Source of the DNA: an uncultured Lachnospiraceae bacterium
Lineage (GTDB): Bacteria; Bacillota; Clostridia; Lachnospirales; Lachnospiraceae
Length of the DNA stretch: 58,816 bases
Direction of reading: 5' to 3'
NCBI GenBank assembly: GCA_944383325.1
Contig: CALWPC010000039.1
Location: 1-58,816 of the forward strand
The notes under the pieces were generated by a model. That model was not told where the DNA came from and did no database searches. It saw only the letters and a list, made by a program, of their open reading frames with translations. Position numbers and translations under genes: made by a program. This document shows positions 16,987-26,578 of this stretch, in pieces (the stretch's first letter is position 1; every line of letters starts with the position of its first letter).

Positions 16987-17634
16987 CTATACACCCGGCG
17001 GGCAGGCGCGAAGCATACAGATTGTATTTCCGCGCATCGAAAAGCGTTCCTCATACTCTGTCATCACATTATTTTGCGACAGCTGCGGATCGTGATGCAG
17101 GTCGTAAGTAACCGCTGATACTTCCCACTTCATTGCCGCAAGCTCCTCTAATGCAAACGAAAACAGACTGCGGTTATCTGTCTTAAACTCTACCAACGCG
17201 CTGTCCGCTAAAATATGCTCATATCGGCCCAAAAACTGGTGAGACATCAGCCGCCTTTTTGCATTGCGCTCCTTTGGCCACGGGTCTGAAAAATTGAGAA
17301 ACAAATGTTGAACCTCTCCCGGCGCAAATACTTCCGCAATCCTCTCTGCGTCCATACGAATAAACTTTATATTCGGAAGCAGCTCTTCCTCCTGTTTCTG
17401 AAGCGCACGCAAAAGCACGCTAGAATATTTTTCAATACCGACAAAATTGATATGCGGATTACGGCGCGCCTGCTCCATAAGAAACTGTCCTTTTCCCATC
17501 CCGATTTCCACATAGAGCGGAGCATCATTTCCAAACAGCTGTTTCCATTTCCCGCGCTGTGTTTCCTCTTCATGTACAACAAATGGACTCTCCGCAATCA
17601 CCTCTCTTGCGCCCGCTATATTTCTCAGCCTCAT
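16987..17634 (-). CDS. trmB: tRNA (guanine46-N7)-methyltransferase
   Basis: TrmB methylates N7 of G46 in the tRNA variable loop using S-adenosylmethionine. The 215-residue product has the SAM site PLYVEIGMGKGQFLMEQARR (about 39-58), NFVGIEKYSSVLLRA (about 63-77), and the diagnostic LFLNFSDPWPKERNAKRRL (about 111-129) with HxxRR-like RLMSHQFL. The C-terminal substrate motif TEYEERFSMRG is present. The length is normal. It is the first gene of the trmB, small basic protein, trxA series. Confidence 0.95.
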   Translation of the reverse strand: MRLRNIAGAREVIAESPFVVHEEETQRGKWKQLFGNDAPLYVEIGMGKGQFLMEQARRNPHINFVGIEKYSSVLLRALQKQEEELLPNIKFIRMDAERIAEVFAPGEVQHLFLNFSDPWPKERNAKRRLMSHQFLGRYEHILADSALVEFKTDNRSLFSFALEELAAMKWEVSAVTYDLHHDPQLSQNNVMTEYEERFSMRGNTICMLRACPPGV

Positions 17635-17847
17635 AAAATCTCGATCATCCTTTTTCTGGAAGTGAATTATTGTATTAAATATTTTAACACATTTCCTATG
17701 AATTTGCCTACATTTAATTATATTTTTGTGGAAATGGCGGTAGAAAATTTCAAAAAAACGTGTATTATATAGTTAACATAGTTAATTGTTCTAAGCAAAA
17801 CATTCACAACGCCTCTGATTGCGGGCTTCAAAGAAATGAGGAATCTT

Positions 17848-18159
17848 ATGAATAAAATTATCGAACAGCTTACGGAAATAGAAACCGGCGCTGTACAGAT
17901 TATGGACAGCATCGCGCCCCGCAAGCAACAATTATCCGAGGAATATAAAAAAAGAAACGAGCAGTATGCCAGACAGGTGGAAGAGCAGACCGCCGAAACG
18001 CTCTCGAAACTGACCGAACAGTTAAACAGTCAAAATGAGAGAGAACTTGTCCGCGTGCGGGAACAGGCTCAGAAAACACTGGAATCGCTCGACAAAGAAT
18101 ATAATGAAAACCATAAAGCGATTACTGCACAAATTCTTGCTAGAATATTAGAGGAGTGA
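17848..18159 (+). CDS. V-type ATPase subunit G/H (peripheral stalk)
   Basis: This first gene of the V-ATPase operon encodes about 103 residues, nearly all predicted as one continuous charged coiled coil (NKIIEQLTEIETGAVQI through KAITAQILARILEE). That fits the G (archaeal AhaH) stalk subunit, which pairs with subunit E. The ATG at 17848 has GAGGAATCTT before it; an ATG four codons upstream has none. A tentative -10 (TATTAT, 17763-17768) lies upstream, but no good -35 is seen. The stop is only four bases from the next start. Confidence 0.8.
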   Translation: MNKIIEQLTEIETGAVQIMDSIAPRKQQLSEEYKKRNEQYARQVEEQTAETLSKLTEQLNSQNERELVRVREQAQKTLESLDKEYNENHKAITAQILARILEE

Positions 18160-18163
18160 TCCT

Positions 18164-19213
18164 ATGGGCGGATTATTACAATACAGCGGCATTTCTACAA
18201 AAATTCGCGCAATGCACAAATATCTGCTCACCGAACAGGATTTCCGGGAACTTTCCGTGCTGTCCTCCGTACCGGATGTGGTAGCCTATCTGAAACGCAT
18301 TCCCACATACGCACAGCTGTTTGCCGGACTGGATGAACTGCACCTGCACCGAGGAGATATTGAACAGTGCCTTTCCGGCGCCATATACCTTGACTTTGAA
18401 AAGCTATATAAATTTGCCGATATGCAGCAGCGGCGTTTTCTGGATATGCTTTTCCGCTCTTATGTTGTCAGGGTGATCAAGCAATGCGTCGAATATGTAT
18501 TGGAGCAAACGAGCTGCGCGCCGGCGCTAGTGGATCTCCACCCATTTTTTACGGCGCACTCCGGACTGAATATTACCGTGCTTTCCGGTTGTACGACTAT
18601 GGACGGACTGATTGCGGCTCTCGCGGGCACCGGCTATGAACAGCCCCTGAAGACGGTTCACAGCGCGACGGCGCTGACCCGGTTTGATTACGAAATGGCT
18701 CTTGATCTATATACCTTTCGGCTGTTCTGGAAAAATATCGACCGCTATCTGACCGGAGATGATCAGAAGATGATCAGACAAAATGTCGGCAGTGAGATGG
18801 ATTTGCTCAATATCCAATGGATTTACCGCTGTAAGCGCTATTTCCGGTTTGAAGCGAGCGCGGTCTACGCGCTGCTCATCCCGATTCATTACCGTCTCAG
18901 CGAAAAAGAACTGCGTCTGATGACGGAGGTACAAAGTGTTGAGGAACTTTCAGCCATTGTCGCTGAGACCTATTACGGCGCAAAGCTTCCGGTCAATACC
19001 GACACACCTGTGAGACACCTGGATCTCGAACGGCTCCACTATGAGGTGCTGAACCATCTGCACAGTATGAACAGCCGCAGTCATCCTTATTCAGTTGCCG
19101 TTTTATATTCCTATATTTACCGCAAAAATATGGAGCTTCGCAGGGTGACGTCTCTTCTGGAGAGCATCCGCTATTCACTGGACCCGACGGGCGTCTACCA
19201 GAATATTATGTGA
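18164..19213 (+). CDS. V-type ATPase subunit C (AhaC/NtpC, central-stalk cap)
   Basis: This 349-residue alpha-helical soluble protein matches the V/A-ATPase C (d) subunit that connects the central rotor to the membrane ring. The N-terminus MGGLLQYSGISTKIRAMHKYLL and the repeated three-fold helical pattern (LYKFADMQQRRFLDMLFRSY, IRQNVGSEMDLLNIQWIYRC, NMELRRVTSLLESIRY) are characteristic. No membrane segment is present. It is followed by an 84-base gap and subunit I. Confidence 0.85.
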   Translation: MGGLLQYSGISTKIRAMHKYLLTEQDFRELSVLSSVPDVVAYLKRIPTYAQLFAGLDELHLHRGDIEQCLSGAIYLDFEKLYKFADMQQRRFLDMLFRSYVVRVIKQCVEYVLEQTSCAPALVDLHPFFTAHSGLNITVLSGCTTMDGLIAALAGTGYEQPLKTVHSATALTRFDYEMALDLYTFRLFWKNIDRYLTGDDQKMIRQNVGSEMDLLNIQWIYRCKRYFRFEASAVYALLIPIHYRLSEKELRLMTEVQSVEELSAIVAETYYGAKLPVNTDTPVRHLDLERLHYEVLNHLHSMNSRSHPYSVAVLYSYIYRKNMELRRVTSLLESIRYSLDPTGVYQNIM

Positions 19214-19297
19214 TAAGCCAATTTTTCGCGGATATTTCCATGGCGTTTGCGGCGCCATTTCATTTTATATTACTTTACTGACACGGAGGTGTAAACA

Positions 19298-21286
19298 GTG
19301 ATTGAAAAAATGAAATTCCTGAGCATTACCGGTCCTCGGGAAGATTTTGACCGGGTACTTGACCAGTATCTGTCAAAATATGATTTTCATTTGGAAAATG
19401 CACTATCGGAACTAAAAAATGTTTCCGACCTTCGACCGTTTGTGGAGGTCAATCCTTTTAAGGACACCTTAAACAGCATTAATTTGTATTTAAATCTGAT
19501 TGACACCTCAACCGTTGAAGATCCGGATCCCTGTTCCATGAACGGCGTAGACGCCCTTTTGCATCTTCTTCTCCCGCAGATTCATGAAGTGGAGGAGAAG
19601 CGAACACAGCTTACCGACCGGCGGGAATCGCTGCTGAAAATTCAGCGCCAGCTGCTTCCGTTCCGGGCGCTCGAGCACACGATGGCCAATATTTTGGATT
19701 TTCAATTTGTCTCAAAGCACTTTGGAAAAGTTGCCGCACAGTATTACAGCAACTTTGAAAAGTATGTGGATGAAGATGAAAATACGCTGTTCTATAAATG
19801 TGAGTCTACTCCCGATTATATTTACGGCGTCTATTTTGTTCCGTCTACGATGGCCGCACATGTCGAGGCCGTCTACTCCTCACTTCATTTTGAGCCTGTT
19901 GACCTTTCCTCGCTATTTACGGAGGAAATCCGCCAGGATATGAAAGAGCATCCGGTTCTCGACGCCGAGAATCATCCTGATTACTTTGCATATATTGACT
20001 CGCAGATTTCCAAGATTGATCAGGAAATTAACCGTACAAACCAACAGCTCACAAATTTGGTTAACCTCAATAAATTGCCGCTTTTGCGCGCCAAAAAGCG
20101 TCTGGATATTATGTCCTCACACTTCGAGGTGCGCAAAATGGCGGCCATTACCAAGGAGGATCAATCCGTCTACTTCATCCTCTGCGGATGGATGACCGCC
20201 GCGGATGCAAAACGCTTTATGAAAGAGAGCGACAGCGACAAGCGGATTTTTGTCGTTTACGAAGATGAAGAGGTGGACGACTTCAATCAGGCGCCGACAA
20301 AATTAAAAAACCCAAAAATATTTAAGCCGTTCGAAATGTTTATCCGCATGTACGGACTTCCCGCCACCAACGAACTGGATCCGACAATATTCGTCGCGCT
20401 GACGTACACCTTTATATTCGGATGCATGTTTGGCGACGTCGGTCAGGGACTTGTCCTGATGATCGGAGGCTTCGCAGTCTACAAATGGAGGCATATGGAC
20501 CTGGCCGCAATTATTGGCTTTGCCGGCATTTTTTCGACAATATTCGGCTTTTTATTCGGCAGTATTTTCGGATTCGAAGATGTCATTCCCGCACTGTGGC
20601 TGCACCCGGTAGAGCAAATGAGCGATCTGCCGTTTGTCGGCCGGCTCAATACCGTTTTTATTATCGCCATTGCCTTCGGCATGGGCATTATTTTGCTGAC
20701 AATGATTTTTAACATTGTAAACAGTGTCCATGCAAAGTCAAAAGACGTACTCTTTGACCACAACGGAATTGCCGGTTTGATTTTTTACGGAGCAGCAATC
20801 GCAGTAATTGTATTATTTATGACCGGAAATAAGCTTCCCGCAGGAATCGTCCTCTTAGTAATGTTTATTTTGCCGCTTATTCTCATGGCGCTTCGTGAAC
20901 CGCTGACCAGTCTCGTCGAAAAGAAGGCGAAACTGATTGAGGGCGGAAAGGGCATGTTTGTCGTTCAGACGTTTTTTGAAATGTTCGAAGTGCTGTTGAG
21001 CTACTTTTCCAATACACTTTCTTTTGTCCGAATCGGCGCGTTTGCCGTCAGCCATGCGGCCATAATGGAGGTTGTCCTGATGTTGGCCGGAGCGGAAAAC
21101 GGCGCTCCAAACTGGATTGTCATTGTCATCGGCAACCTTGTCGTCATTGGCCTGGAGGGCCTGATTGTCGGCATTCAGGTGCTGCGTCTGGAGTATTATG
21201 AGATGTTCAGCCGCTTTTACAGAGGAACCGGCCGTGAATTCAAGCCGTTTCTGAATTTAAAACAGCTGCATGAAAATAAAAAATAG
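19298..21286 (+). CDS. ntpI: V-type ATPase subunit I (membrane stator, NtpI)
   Basis: Subunit I is the membrane-embedded stator that forms the half-channels for ions. The 662-residue product starts at GTG behind GGAGGTGTAAACA. It has an N-terminal cytoplasmic domain with coiled coils (about 1-330), then about seven to eight transmembrane helices. The first is TFIFGCMFGDVGQGLVLMIGG (about 369-388), and the conserved last part is LSYFSNTLSFVRIGAFAVSH (about 567-586), with the essential arginine in FVRIGAFA. Length and organisation are normal for the family. Confidence 0.93.
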   Translation: MIEKMKFLSITGPREDFDRVLDQYLSKYDFHLENALSELKNVSDLRPFVEVNPFKDTLNSINLYLNLIDTSTVEDPDPCSMNGVDALLHLLLPQIHEVEEKRTQLTDRRESLLKIQRQLLPFRALEHTMANILDFQFVSKHFGKVAAQYYSNFEKYVDEDENTLFYKCESTPDYIYGVYFVPSTMAAHVEAVYSSLHFEPVDLSSLFTEEIRQDMKEHPVLDAENHPDYFAYIDSQISKIDQEINRTNQQLTNLVNLNKLPLLRAKKRLDIMSSHFEVRKMAAITKEDQSVYFILCGWMTAADAKRFMKESDSDKRIFVVYEDEEVDDFNQAPTKLKNPKIFKPFEMFIRMYGLPATNELDPTIFVALTYTFIFGCMFGDVGQGLVLMIGGFAVYKWRHMDLAAIIGFAGIFSTIFGFLFGSIFGFEDVIPALWLHPVEQMSDLPFVGRLNTVFIIAIAFGMGIILLTMIFNIVNSVHAKSKDVLFDHNGIAGLIFYGAAIAVIVLFMTGNKLPAGIVLLVMFILPLILMALREPLTSLVEKKAKLIEGGKGMFVVQTFFEMFEVLLSYFSNTLSFVRIGAFAVSHAAIMEVVLMLAGAENGAPNWIVIVIGNLVVIGLEGLIVGIQVLRLEYYEMFSRFYRGTGREFKPFLNLKQLHENKK

Positions 21287-21298
21287 GAGGATATTATT

Positions 21299-21733
21299 AT
21301 GACATCACTTGTAAAACTCACATTGGTTATCGCATTGTTATTAAGCATTGTTATTCCTTTTGGCTATTTTCTGTTGGGTGAAAAGAGCAAAGGCCGCTAT
21401 AAGAAAACCATTGGGGTAAACGCCTTTTTCTTCTTTAGCCTGATGCTCGTCGCCACTATAGTATCTTTTTCCAGTCCGGTATCTGCTGCCAATTCTGCGG
21501 AGGCGGCAAACGGCCTCTCCACAGGGCTTGCATACCTCGGAGCAGCTCTTTCCACCGGCCTTTCCTGTGTGGGTGGCGGTATCGCCGTGGCAAGCGCAGC
21601 GTCCGCAGCGCTCGGCGCCATCAGTGAGGACGGTTCAATTCTCGGTAAATCGCTGATTTTTGTCGGCCTTGCCGAAGGTGTCGCCCTGTATGGTCTGATT
21701 ATTTCTTTCATGATTCTCGGAAAAATCGGATAA
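21299..21733 (+). CDS. ntpK: V-type ATPase subunit K (proteolipid rotor ring)
   Basis: This 144-residue membrane protein forms the rotating c-ring. Helices are at about 4-26, 40-62, 72-108 (a glycine-rich hairpin half with GLSCVGGGIAVASAASAALG) and 114-141. The ion-binding glutamate is in IFVGLAEGVALYGL (E near 127). Only one carboxylate is present per subunit. The residues usual for sodium coordination (Q, T or S next to that glutamate) are not seen, so proton coupling is the simpler guess, but it is inference. It follows subunit I by 12 bases. Confidence 0.92.
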   Translation: MTSLVKLTLVIALLLSIVIPFGYFLLGEKSKGRYKKTIGVNAFFFFSLMLVATIVSFSSPVSAANSAEAANGLSTGLAYLGAALSTGLSCVGGGIAVASAASAALGAISEDGSILGKSLIFVGLAEGVALYGLIISFMILGKIG

Positions 21734-21773
21734 GTCACACTGTGCTAAACAGTCACAGAAATGGGGTTTTCCT

Positions 21774-22082
21774 ATGAAAATGTTTTTAATCAGCGACAAC
21801 ATTGATACGTATACCGGAATGCGGTTAGTAGGTGTAGACGGTATCGTCGTACATGAGCGGGCAGAACTTCAGAAAGCGCTCGAGGATACGTTTGCCGATA
21901 AATCGATCGGCATTGTCCTTTTGACAGAAAAGTTTGGAAGAGAATTTCCTGAAATTATCGATGATGTCAAGTTAAACCGCCGTTTTCCGCTCATTGTCGA
22001 AATCCCGGACCGTCACGGTACCGGCCGCAAACCAGACTTTATTACTTCCTATGTAAATGAAGCAATCGGTCTGAAATTATAA
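21774..22082 (+). CDS. ntpF: V-type ATPase subunit F
   Basis: Subunit F is a small soluble protein of the central rotor. The 102-residue product has a Rossmann-like F fold: KMFLISDNIDTYTGMRLVGV at the start, SIGIVLLTEKFGREFPEIID in the middle, and PLIVEIPDRHGTG near the end. These are the typical family blocks. It sits between K and E. Confidence 0.93.
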   Translation: MKMFLISDNIDTYTGMRLVGVDGIVVHERAELQKALEDTFADKSIGIVLLTEKFGREFPEIIDDVKLNRRFPLIVEIPDRHGTGRKPDFITSYVNEAIGLKL

Positions 22083-22110
22083 CCGAAAATGCGAACAAGA
22101 GGTGATACGC

Positions 22111-22695
22111 ATGACCATAGAAGATAAATTAACTCATTTTCAAAAAACGGCAATTACAGCGGCGAGAGAGCAGAGCAATAAAATTATTGATGAATACACC
22201 GACGCCCTTGAAACGATTGCCAGGGAATTTCGCCAGGAAAAAGATCAACAGGCCGACATTCAGATTAAATCGGAGACGGACCGCCTGACTCTGGAACACA
22301 ATAAAGATCTCTATGAGGCGCAGCTTAAAATTCGCCGCGAGTTGTCCAGACATCAAAACGATTTGAAACAAAAATTGTTTGTTGAAGTCCGGCGCGCACT
22401 CGAAGAATATATGAATACACCGGCATACAAAAACTGGTTAGTCAAACACATCCGCGCAGCGAAAGAATTTGCCGGCGACGAGGACGTCACCATTTATATA
22501 GATCCGGCGGATCAGCGCCTATTGCACAGCTTGGAAGGGGAGACGCAAACCGCGCTCACCATCAGCAAATATTCCTTTTTTGGCGGTATCCGGGCGGTAC
22601 TCCCCGGCCGGAACATCTTAATTGATGAATCGTTTGAGACCAAGTTGAAAGAAGAGCAGGAGACGTTTTCATTCGGAGGTGATTCCCATGAATAA
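22111..22695 (+). CDS. ntpE: V-type ATPase subunit E (peripheral stalk)
   Basis: This 194-residue soluble stalk protein has a long N-terminal coiled coil (about 1-110: TIEDKLTHFQKTAITAAREQ onwards) and a C-terminal globular domain (about 115-194, KYSFFGGIRAVLPGRNILID near the end), the E-subunit pattern. The ATG at 22111 has AGAGGTGATACGC before it and is preferred to a GTG nine bases earlier. Its end overlaps the start of the A gene by eight bases, so the two are coupled. Confidence 0.88.
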   Translation: MTIEDKLTHFQKTAITAAREQSNKIIDEYTDALETIAREFRQEKDQQADIQIKSETDRLTLEHNKDLYEAQLKIRRELSRHQNDLKQKLFVEVRRALEEYMNTPAYKNWLVKHIRAAKEFAGDEDVTIYIDPADQRLLHSLEGETQTALTISKYSFFGGIRAVLPGRNILIDESFETKLKEEQETFSFGGDSHE

Positions 22696-24463
22696 TGCAA
22701 AGCGCACCGGTATCATCTCCGGCGTTAACGGCCCGATCATTTACCTGAAAGGGAATACCGGCTTTAAAATTTCTGAAATGGTTTATGTTGGCCCTGATCA
22801 GCTAGTCGGGGAAGTCATCAATCTGACAAAAGACACGACCACCGTTCAGGTATATGAAGAAACGACCGGACTGAAGCCCGGCGATGAAGTAACGGCTACC
22901 GGGGATGCAATTTCTGTTACTCTCGGCCCCGGCATTCTCCATAATATTTTTGACGGTATCGAGCGTCCGCTGAGCGAAATTGCACGGCAGTCCGGCACGT
23001 ATATCAGCCGCGGCGTGCACGTCTCTTCTCTGGACACAAACCGGAAATGGGACGTCAAAATGACTGTAAAAGACGGCGATTTTGTGACCGGCGGAACGAT
23101 TATTGCAGAGACGCAGGAAACAACCAGTATTCTCCACAAGTCCATGATTCCTCCCGGAATTGAAGGGTATGTGGCAAACGCCGTACCCGACGGTTCCTAT
23201 ACGATTGAAGATACGCTGCTGACGGTACAGACATCGGACGGAACGGAAGTGCCCGTGCGGCTAGCCCAGAAATGGCCGATCCGAATCGCCCGTCCAACCG
23301 CCGCGCGTTATCCCGCATCGCAGCCGCTGATTACCGGCCAGCGTATTCTGGACACTCTGTTCCCCATCGCGAAAGGGGGAACTGCAGCCGTACCCGGAGG
23401 TTTCGGTACAGGAAAGACAATGACACAGCATCAGATCGCCAAGTGGGCCAACGCCAACATCATTATTTACATTGGCTGCGGAGAACGAGGAAACGAAATG
23501 ACGCAGGTTCTCGAAGACTTTGCAGATCTGATTGATCCTCAGACCGGCAACCCCTTAATGGATCGTACCACGCTGATTGCAAATACTTCCAACATGCCGG
23601 TAGCCGCCCGCGAAGCGAGTATTTACACCGGACTGACTCTGGCCGAATATTACCGCGATATGGGATATGATGTCGCAATTATGGCGGATTCCACTTCCCG
23701 TTGGGCAGAGGCGCTCAGAGAACTCTCCGGACGTCTTGAGGAAATGCCTGCGGAAGAAGGCTTTCCCGCATATCTGGCCTCCAGACTGTCTCAGTTTTAC
23801 GAGCGCGCCGGACATATGCAAAATTTAAACGGCTCAGAGGGAAGCGTTTCAATCATCGGCGCCGTTTCTCCTCAGGGCGGAGATTTTTCGGAACCTGTCA
23901 CACAAAATACGAAGCGTTTTGTGCGCTGTTTCTGGGGACTGGACAAATCGCTCGCCTACGCAAGACATTTTCCTGCGATTCAGTGGCTGACCAGTTACAG
24001 CGAATATTTATCAGATCTGTCTCAGTGGTATACGAAAAACGTCGCTGCAAATTTTGTCGATTACCGGAATCAGCTGATGTCCATCCTCAACCAGGAGAGC
24101 AGTCTGATGGAAATCGTCAAATTGATCGGAAGCGATGTCCTGCCGGACGACCAGAAGCTCACACTGGAAATTGCCAGAGTCATCCGCATCGGATTTTTGC
24201 AGCAGAATGCCTTTCATCCGGAAGATACCTGCGTGCCTATGGAAAAGCAGTATAAGATGATGGAAATTATTTTATATCTGAACGGCAAATGCAGGGATCT
24301 GATCGCCCTTGGCATGCCGATGAGTATTCTGAAAGAAAATGATATATTTGAAAAAATTACTTCGATAAAATACGATGTGCCAAACAATCAGCCTGAACTG
24401 TTTGAGAATTATCATCAGGCGGTAGATGAATTTTATGAAGACGTATTAAGACGCAATTCATAA
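22688..24463 (+). CDS. ntpA: V-type ATPase catalytic subunit A
   Basis: This is the catalytic nucleotide-binding subunit of the soluble V1 head. The 591-residue product shows the A-specific insert and P-loop: [20 protein letters not shown] (about 220-239), followed by [32 protein letters not shown] (quoted as its halves; about 241-272) and [21 protein letters not shown] (quoted in part; about 335-355). The ATG at 22688 is placed behind GGAGGTGATTCCC. Length is normal. It is followed by subunit B after 19 bases. Confidence 0.96.
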   Translation: MNNAKRTGIISGVNGPIIYLKGNTGFKISEMVYVGPDQLVGEVINLTKDTTTVQVYEETTGLKPGDEVTATGDAISVTLGPGILHNIFDGIERPLSEIARQSGTYISRGVHVSSLDTNRKWDVKMTVKDGDFVTGGTIIAETQETTSILHKSMIPPGIEGYVANAVPDGSYTIEDTLLTVQTSDGTEVPVRLAQKWPIRIARPTAARYPASQPLITGQRILDTLFPIAKGGTAAVPGGFGTGKTMTQHQIAKWANANIIIYIGCGERGNEMTQVLEDFADLIDPQTGNPLMDRTTLIANTSNMPVAAREASIYTGLTLAEYYRDMGYDVAIMADSTSRWAEALRELSGRLEEMPAEEGFPAYLASRLSQFYERAGHMQNLNGSEGSVSIIGAVSPQGGDFSEPVTQNTKRFVRCFWGLDKSLAYARHFPAIQWLTSYSEYLSDLSQWYTKNVAANFVDYRNQLMSILNQESSLMEIVKLIGSDVLPDDQKLTLEIARVIRIGFLQQNAFHPEDTCVPMEKQYKMMEIILYLNGKCRDLIALGMPMSILKENDIFEKITSIKYDVPNNQPELFENYHQAVDEFYEDVLRRNS

Positions 24464-24482
24464 CGGTAAGGGAGGAAACAGC

Positions 24483-25880
24483 ATGTCAATTCAATATTTA
24501 GGACTGAGCGAAATCAATGGCCCTCTTGTCGTATTGGAAGGCGTACAGGATGCCGCTTACGAGGAGATCGTAGAAATCACCATAGATGGCAAAGAAAAGC
24601 GGATCGGACGGATTGTCGAAATATACGAAGACCGCGCAGTCATTCAGGTGTTTGAGGGATCTCAGAATATGTCTCTTGGCAATGCGCACACACAGCTGAC
24701 CGGACATCCGATGGAAATCGGACTGTCTGAAGAAATGCTCGGCCGGACCTTCGACGGCATCGGACGGCCGATCGACGGTCTCAGCCCGATCAAGGCCAAA
24801 GTGCGCCGCAACATCAACGGACAGCCGTTAAATCCGGTATCCCGAAAATATCCGCGAAATTATATACGAACCGGCATTTCTGCCATTGACGGCCTGACCA
24901 CCCTGATCCGCGGCCAGAAACTGCCGATCTTTTCCGGAAACGGACTTCCGCATGATCACCTTGCCGCGCAAATTGTCCGTCAGGCTTCGCTCGGCAGTGA
25001 TTCCGACGAAAAATTTGCCATTGTATTTGCCGCTATGGGAGTGAAATACGACGTCGCCGAATATTTTATCCGAACCTTTGAGGAAAGCGGCGTGTCTGAC
25101 CATGTGGCAATGTTTTTGAACCTTGCCAACGATCCAGTTGTAGAACGTCTGATTACTCCCAAGGTAGCGCTGACCGTCGCGGAATACCTCGCCTTTGAAA
25201 AAGATATGCATATTCTTGTCATTTTGACGGATATGACCTCCTTTGCCGAGGCGATGCGCGAGGTATCTTCTTCGAAAGGAGAAATCCCTTCCCGAAAGGG
25301 ATTCCCTGGCTATCTGTACAGTGAATTTGCCACCATTTATGAGCGCGCCGGCATTGTGCACGGATCAAAAGGATCGGTCACACAGATTCCGATTCTGACT
25401 ATGCCAAACGACGATATTACGCATCCGATCCCCGATCTGACCGGTTATATTACGGAGGGACAGATTGTTCTCGACCGCTCGCTTCACGGTCAGGCGATTT
25501 ATCCGCCGATTAACATTCTTCCTTCTCTGTCACGTCTTATGAAAGACGGAATCGGAGAGGGCTATACGAGAAAAGATCATCAGGATCTTGCTAATCAGCT
25601 GTTTTCCTGTTACGCGAAAGTGGGGGATGCACGCGCTCTGGCAAGCGTTATCGGCGAGGATGAGCTTTCTCCGATTGATAAAAAATATCTGGAATTCGGC
25701 AAAGCGTTCGAGACACAGTATCTGCATCAGCGCGAAACAGAAAACCGCAGTATCGAGGAGACGCTTGATCTTGGATGGAAACTTTTGACCATCCTTCCAA
25801 AATCCGAATTAGACCGCGTCAATACGGAAATACTGGATGAATTTTATAAAGCAGACGAAGCGAGCGCAGAAGCAGAATAA
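24483..25880 (+). CDS. ntpB: V-type ATPase regulatory subunit B
   Basis: B is the non-catalytic partner of A in the hexameric head. The 465-residue product has the B-specific region [20 protein letters not shown] (about 144-163, without a canonical P-loop), [20 protein letters not shown] (about 251-270), [15 protein letters not shown] and [20 protein letters not shown]. All residues I would expect are present. It is coupled between A and D. Confidence 0.96.
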   Translation: MSIQYLGLSEINGPLVVLEGVQDAAYEEIVEITIDGKEKRIGRIVEIYEDRAVIQVFEGSQNMSLGNAHTQLTGHPMEIGLSEEMLGRTFDGIGRPIDGLSPIKAKVRRNINGQPLNPVSRKYPRNYIRTGISAIDGLTTLIRGQKLPIFSGNGLPHDHLAAQIVRQASLGSDSDEKFAIVFAAMGVKYDVAEYFIRTFEESGVSDHVAMFLNLANDPVVERLITPKVALTVAEYLAFEKDMHILVILTDMTSFAEAMREVSSSKGEIPSRKGFPGYLYSEFATIYERAGIVHGSKGSVTQIPILTMPNDDITHPIPDLTGYITEGQIVLDRSLHGQAIYPPINILPSLSRLMKDGIGEGYTRKDHQDLANQLFSCYAKVGDARALASVIGEDELSPIDKKYLEFGKAFETQYLHQRETENRSIEETLDLGWKLLTILPKSELDRVNTEILDEFYKADEASAEAE

Positions 25881-25891
25881 GAGGTGAGTGG

Positions 25892-26527
25892 ATGGATCCC
25901 AATACATTTCCCACAAAAGGAAATTTAATACTGGCTAAAAACTCTCTCGCTTTATCCAAACAGGGTTACGAGCTGATGGACAAAAAGCGAAACATTTTGC
26001 TGCGTGAATTGATGAGTCTGATTGAGGAGGCCAAAAACATTCAGTCGGAAATTGATTCCACCTTTACGGCCGCTTATCAGGCGCTGCAGCGGGCGAATAT
26101 CCGTATGGGTATCCATGCAGTCCAGACCATCGCAAAAAGTATTCCGCAGGACGATACGATCTCTATTAAAGTGCGAAGCATTATGGGTACAGAAATTCCT
26201 CTTGTCAAGCATGAAGCAGACAATAATCTCGTTCCCGGCTACTCTTTTTATGAGTCGTCATATAGCCTTGACAAGGCGGTTATGCAGTTTAACCGCGTAA
26301 AAGAGCTGACGATCAAACTCTCGATGGTTGAAAACGCCGCATACCGCCTTGCTTCAAATATCAATAAAACACAAAAACGGGCCAACGCCCTCCAAAACAT
26401 TACCATTCCTCACTATGAGGAGCTCACCACTTCCATCTCCAATGCCCTGGAGGAAAAGGAGCGGGAAGAATTTACCCGGCTGAAAGTCATTAAACGGACA
26501 CAGCAGGCCAAAAAACAAAACAGATGA
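25892..26527 (+). CDS. ntpD: V-type ATPase subunit D (central rotor)
   Basis: This 211-residue protein forms the two long helices of the rotor shaft (N-terminal NLILAKNSLALSKQGYELMD and KKRNILLRELMSLIEEAKNI; C-terminal NKTQKRANALQNITIPHYEE). These are the diagnostic D-subunit blocks. The ATG-equivalent start behind AGAGGTGAGTGG is well placed. It is the last gene; a bidirectional terminator follows at 26534-26573. Confidence 0.94.
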   Translation: MDPNTFPTKGNLILAKNSLALSKQGYELMDKKRNILLRELMSLIEEAKNIQSEIDSTFTAAYQALQRANIRMGIHAVQTIAKSIPQDDTISIKVRSIMGTEIPLVKHEADNNLVPGYSFYESSYSLDKAVMQFNRVKELTIKLSMVENAAYRLASNINKTQKRANALQNITIPHYEELTTSISNALEEKEREEFTRLKVIKRTQQAKKQNR

Positions 26528-26533
26528 TCGCGT

Positions 26534-26573
26534 AAAAAGCCCAACGGAATAAAGAATGCCGCCGGGCTTTTTT
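26534..26573. terminator. Bidirectional terminator at the V-ATPase operon end
   Basis: AAAAAGCCC pairs with GGGCTTTTTT around a 21-base loop that itself can pair partly (GGCGGCATT). A/T tracts on both sides serve the convergent recombinase-like gene too. Confidence 0.88.
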
Positions 26574-26578
26574 GTATG

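Noticed and set aside
24828-25361. 177-codon ORF opposite V-ATPase subunit B
   Set aside because: Antisense shadow; no ribosome site and no family signal.
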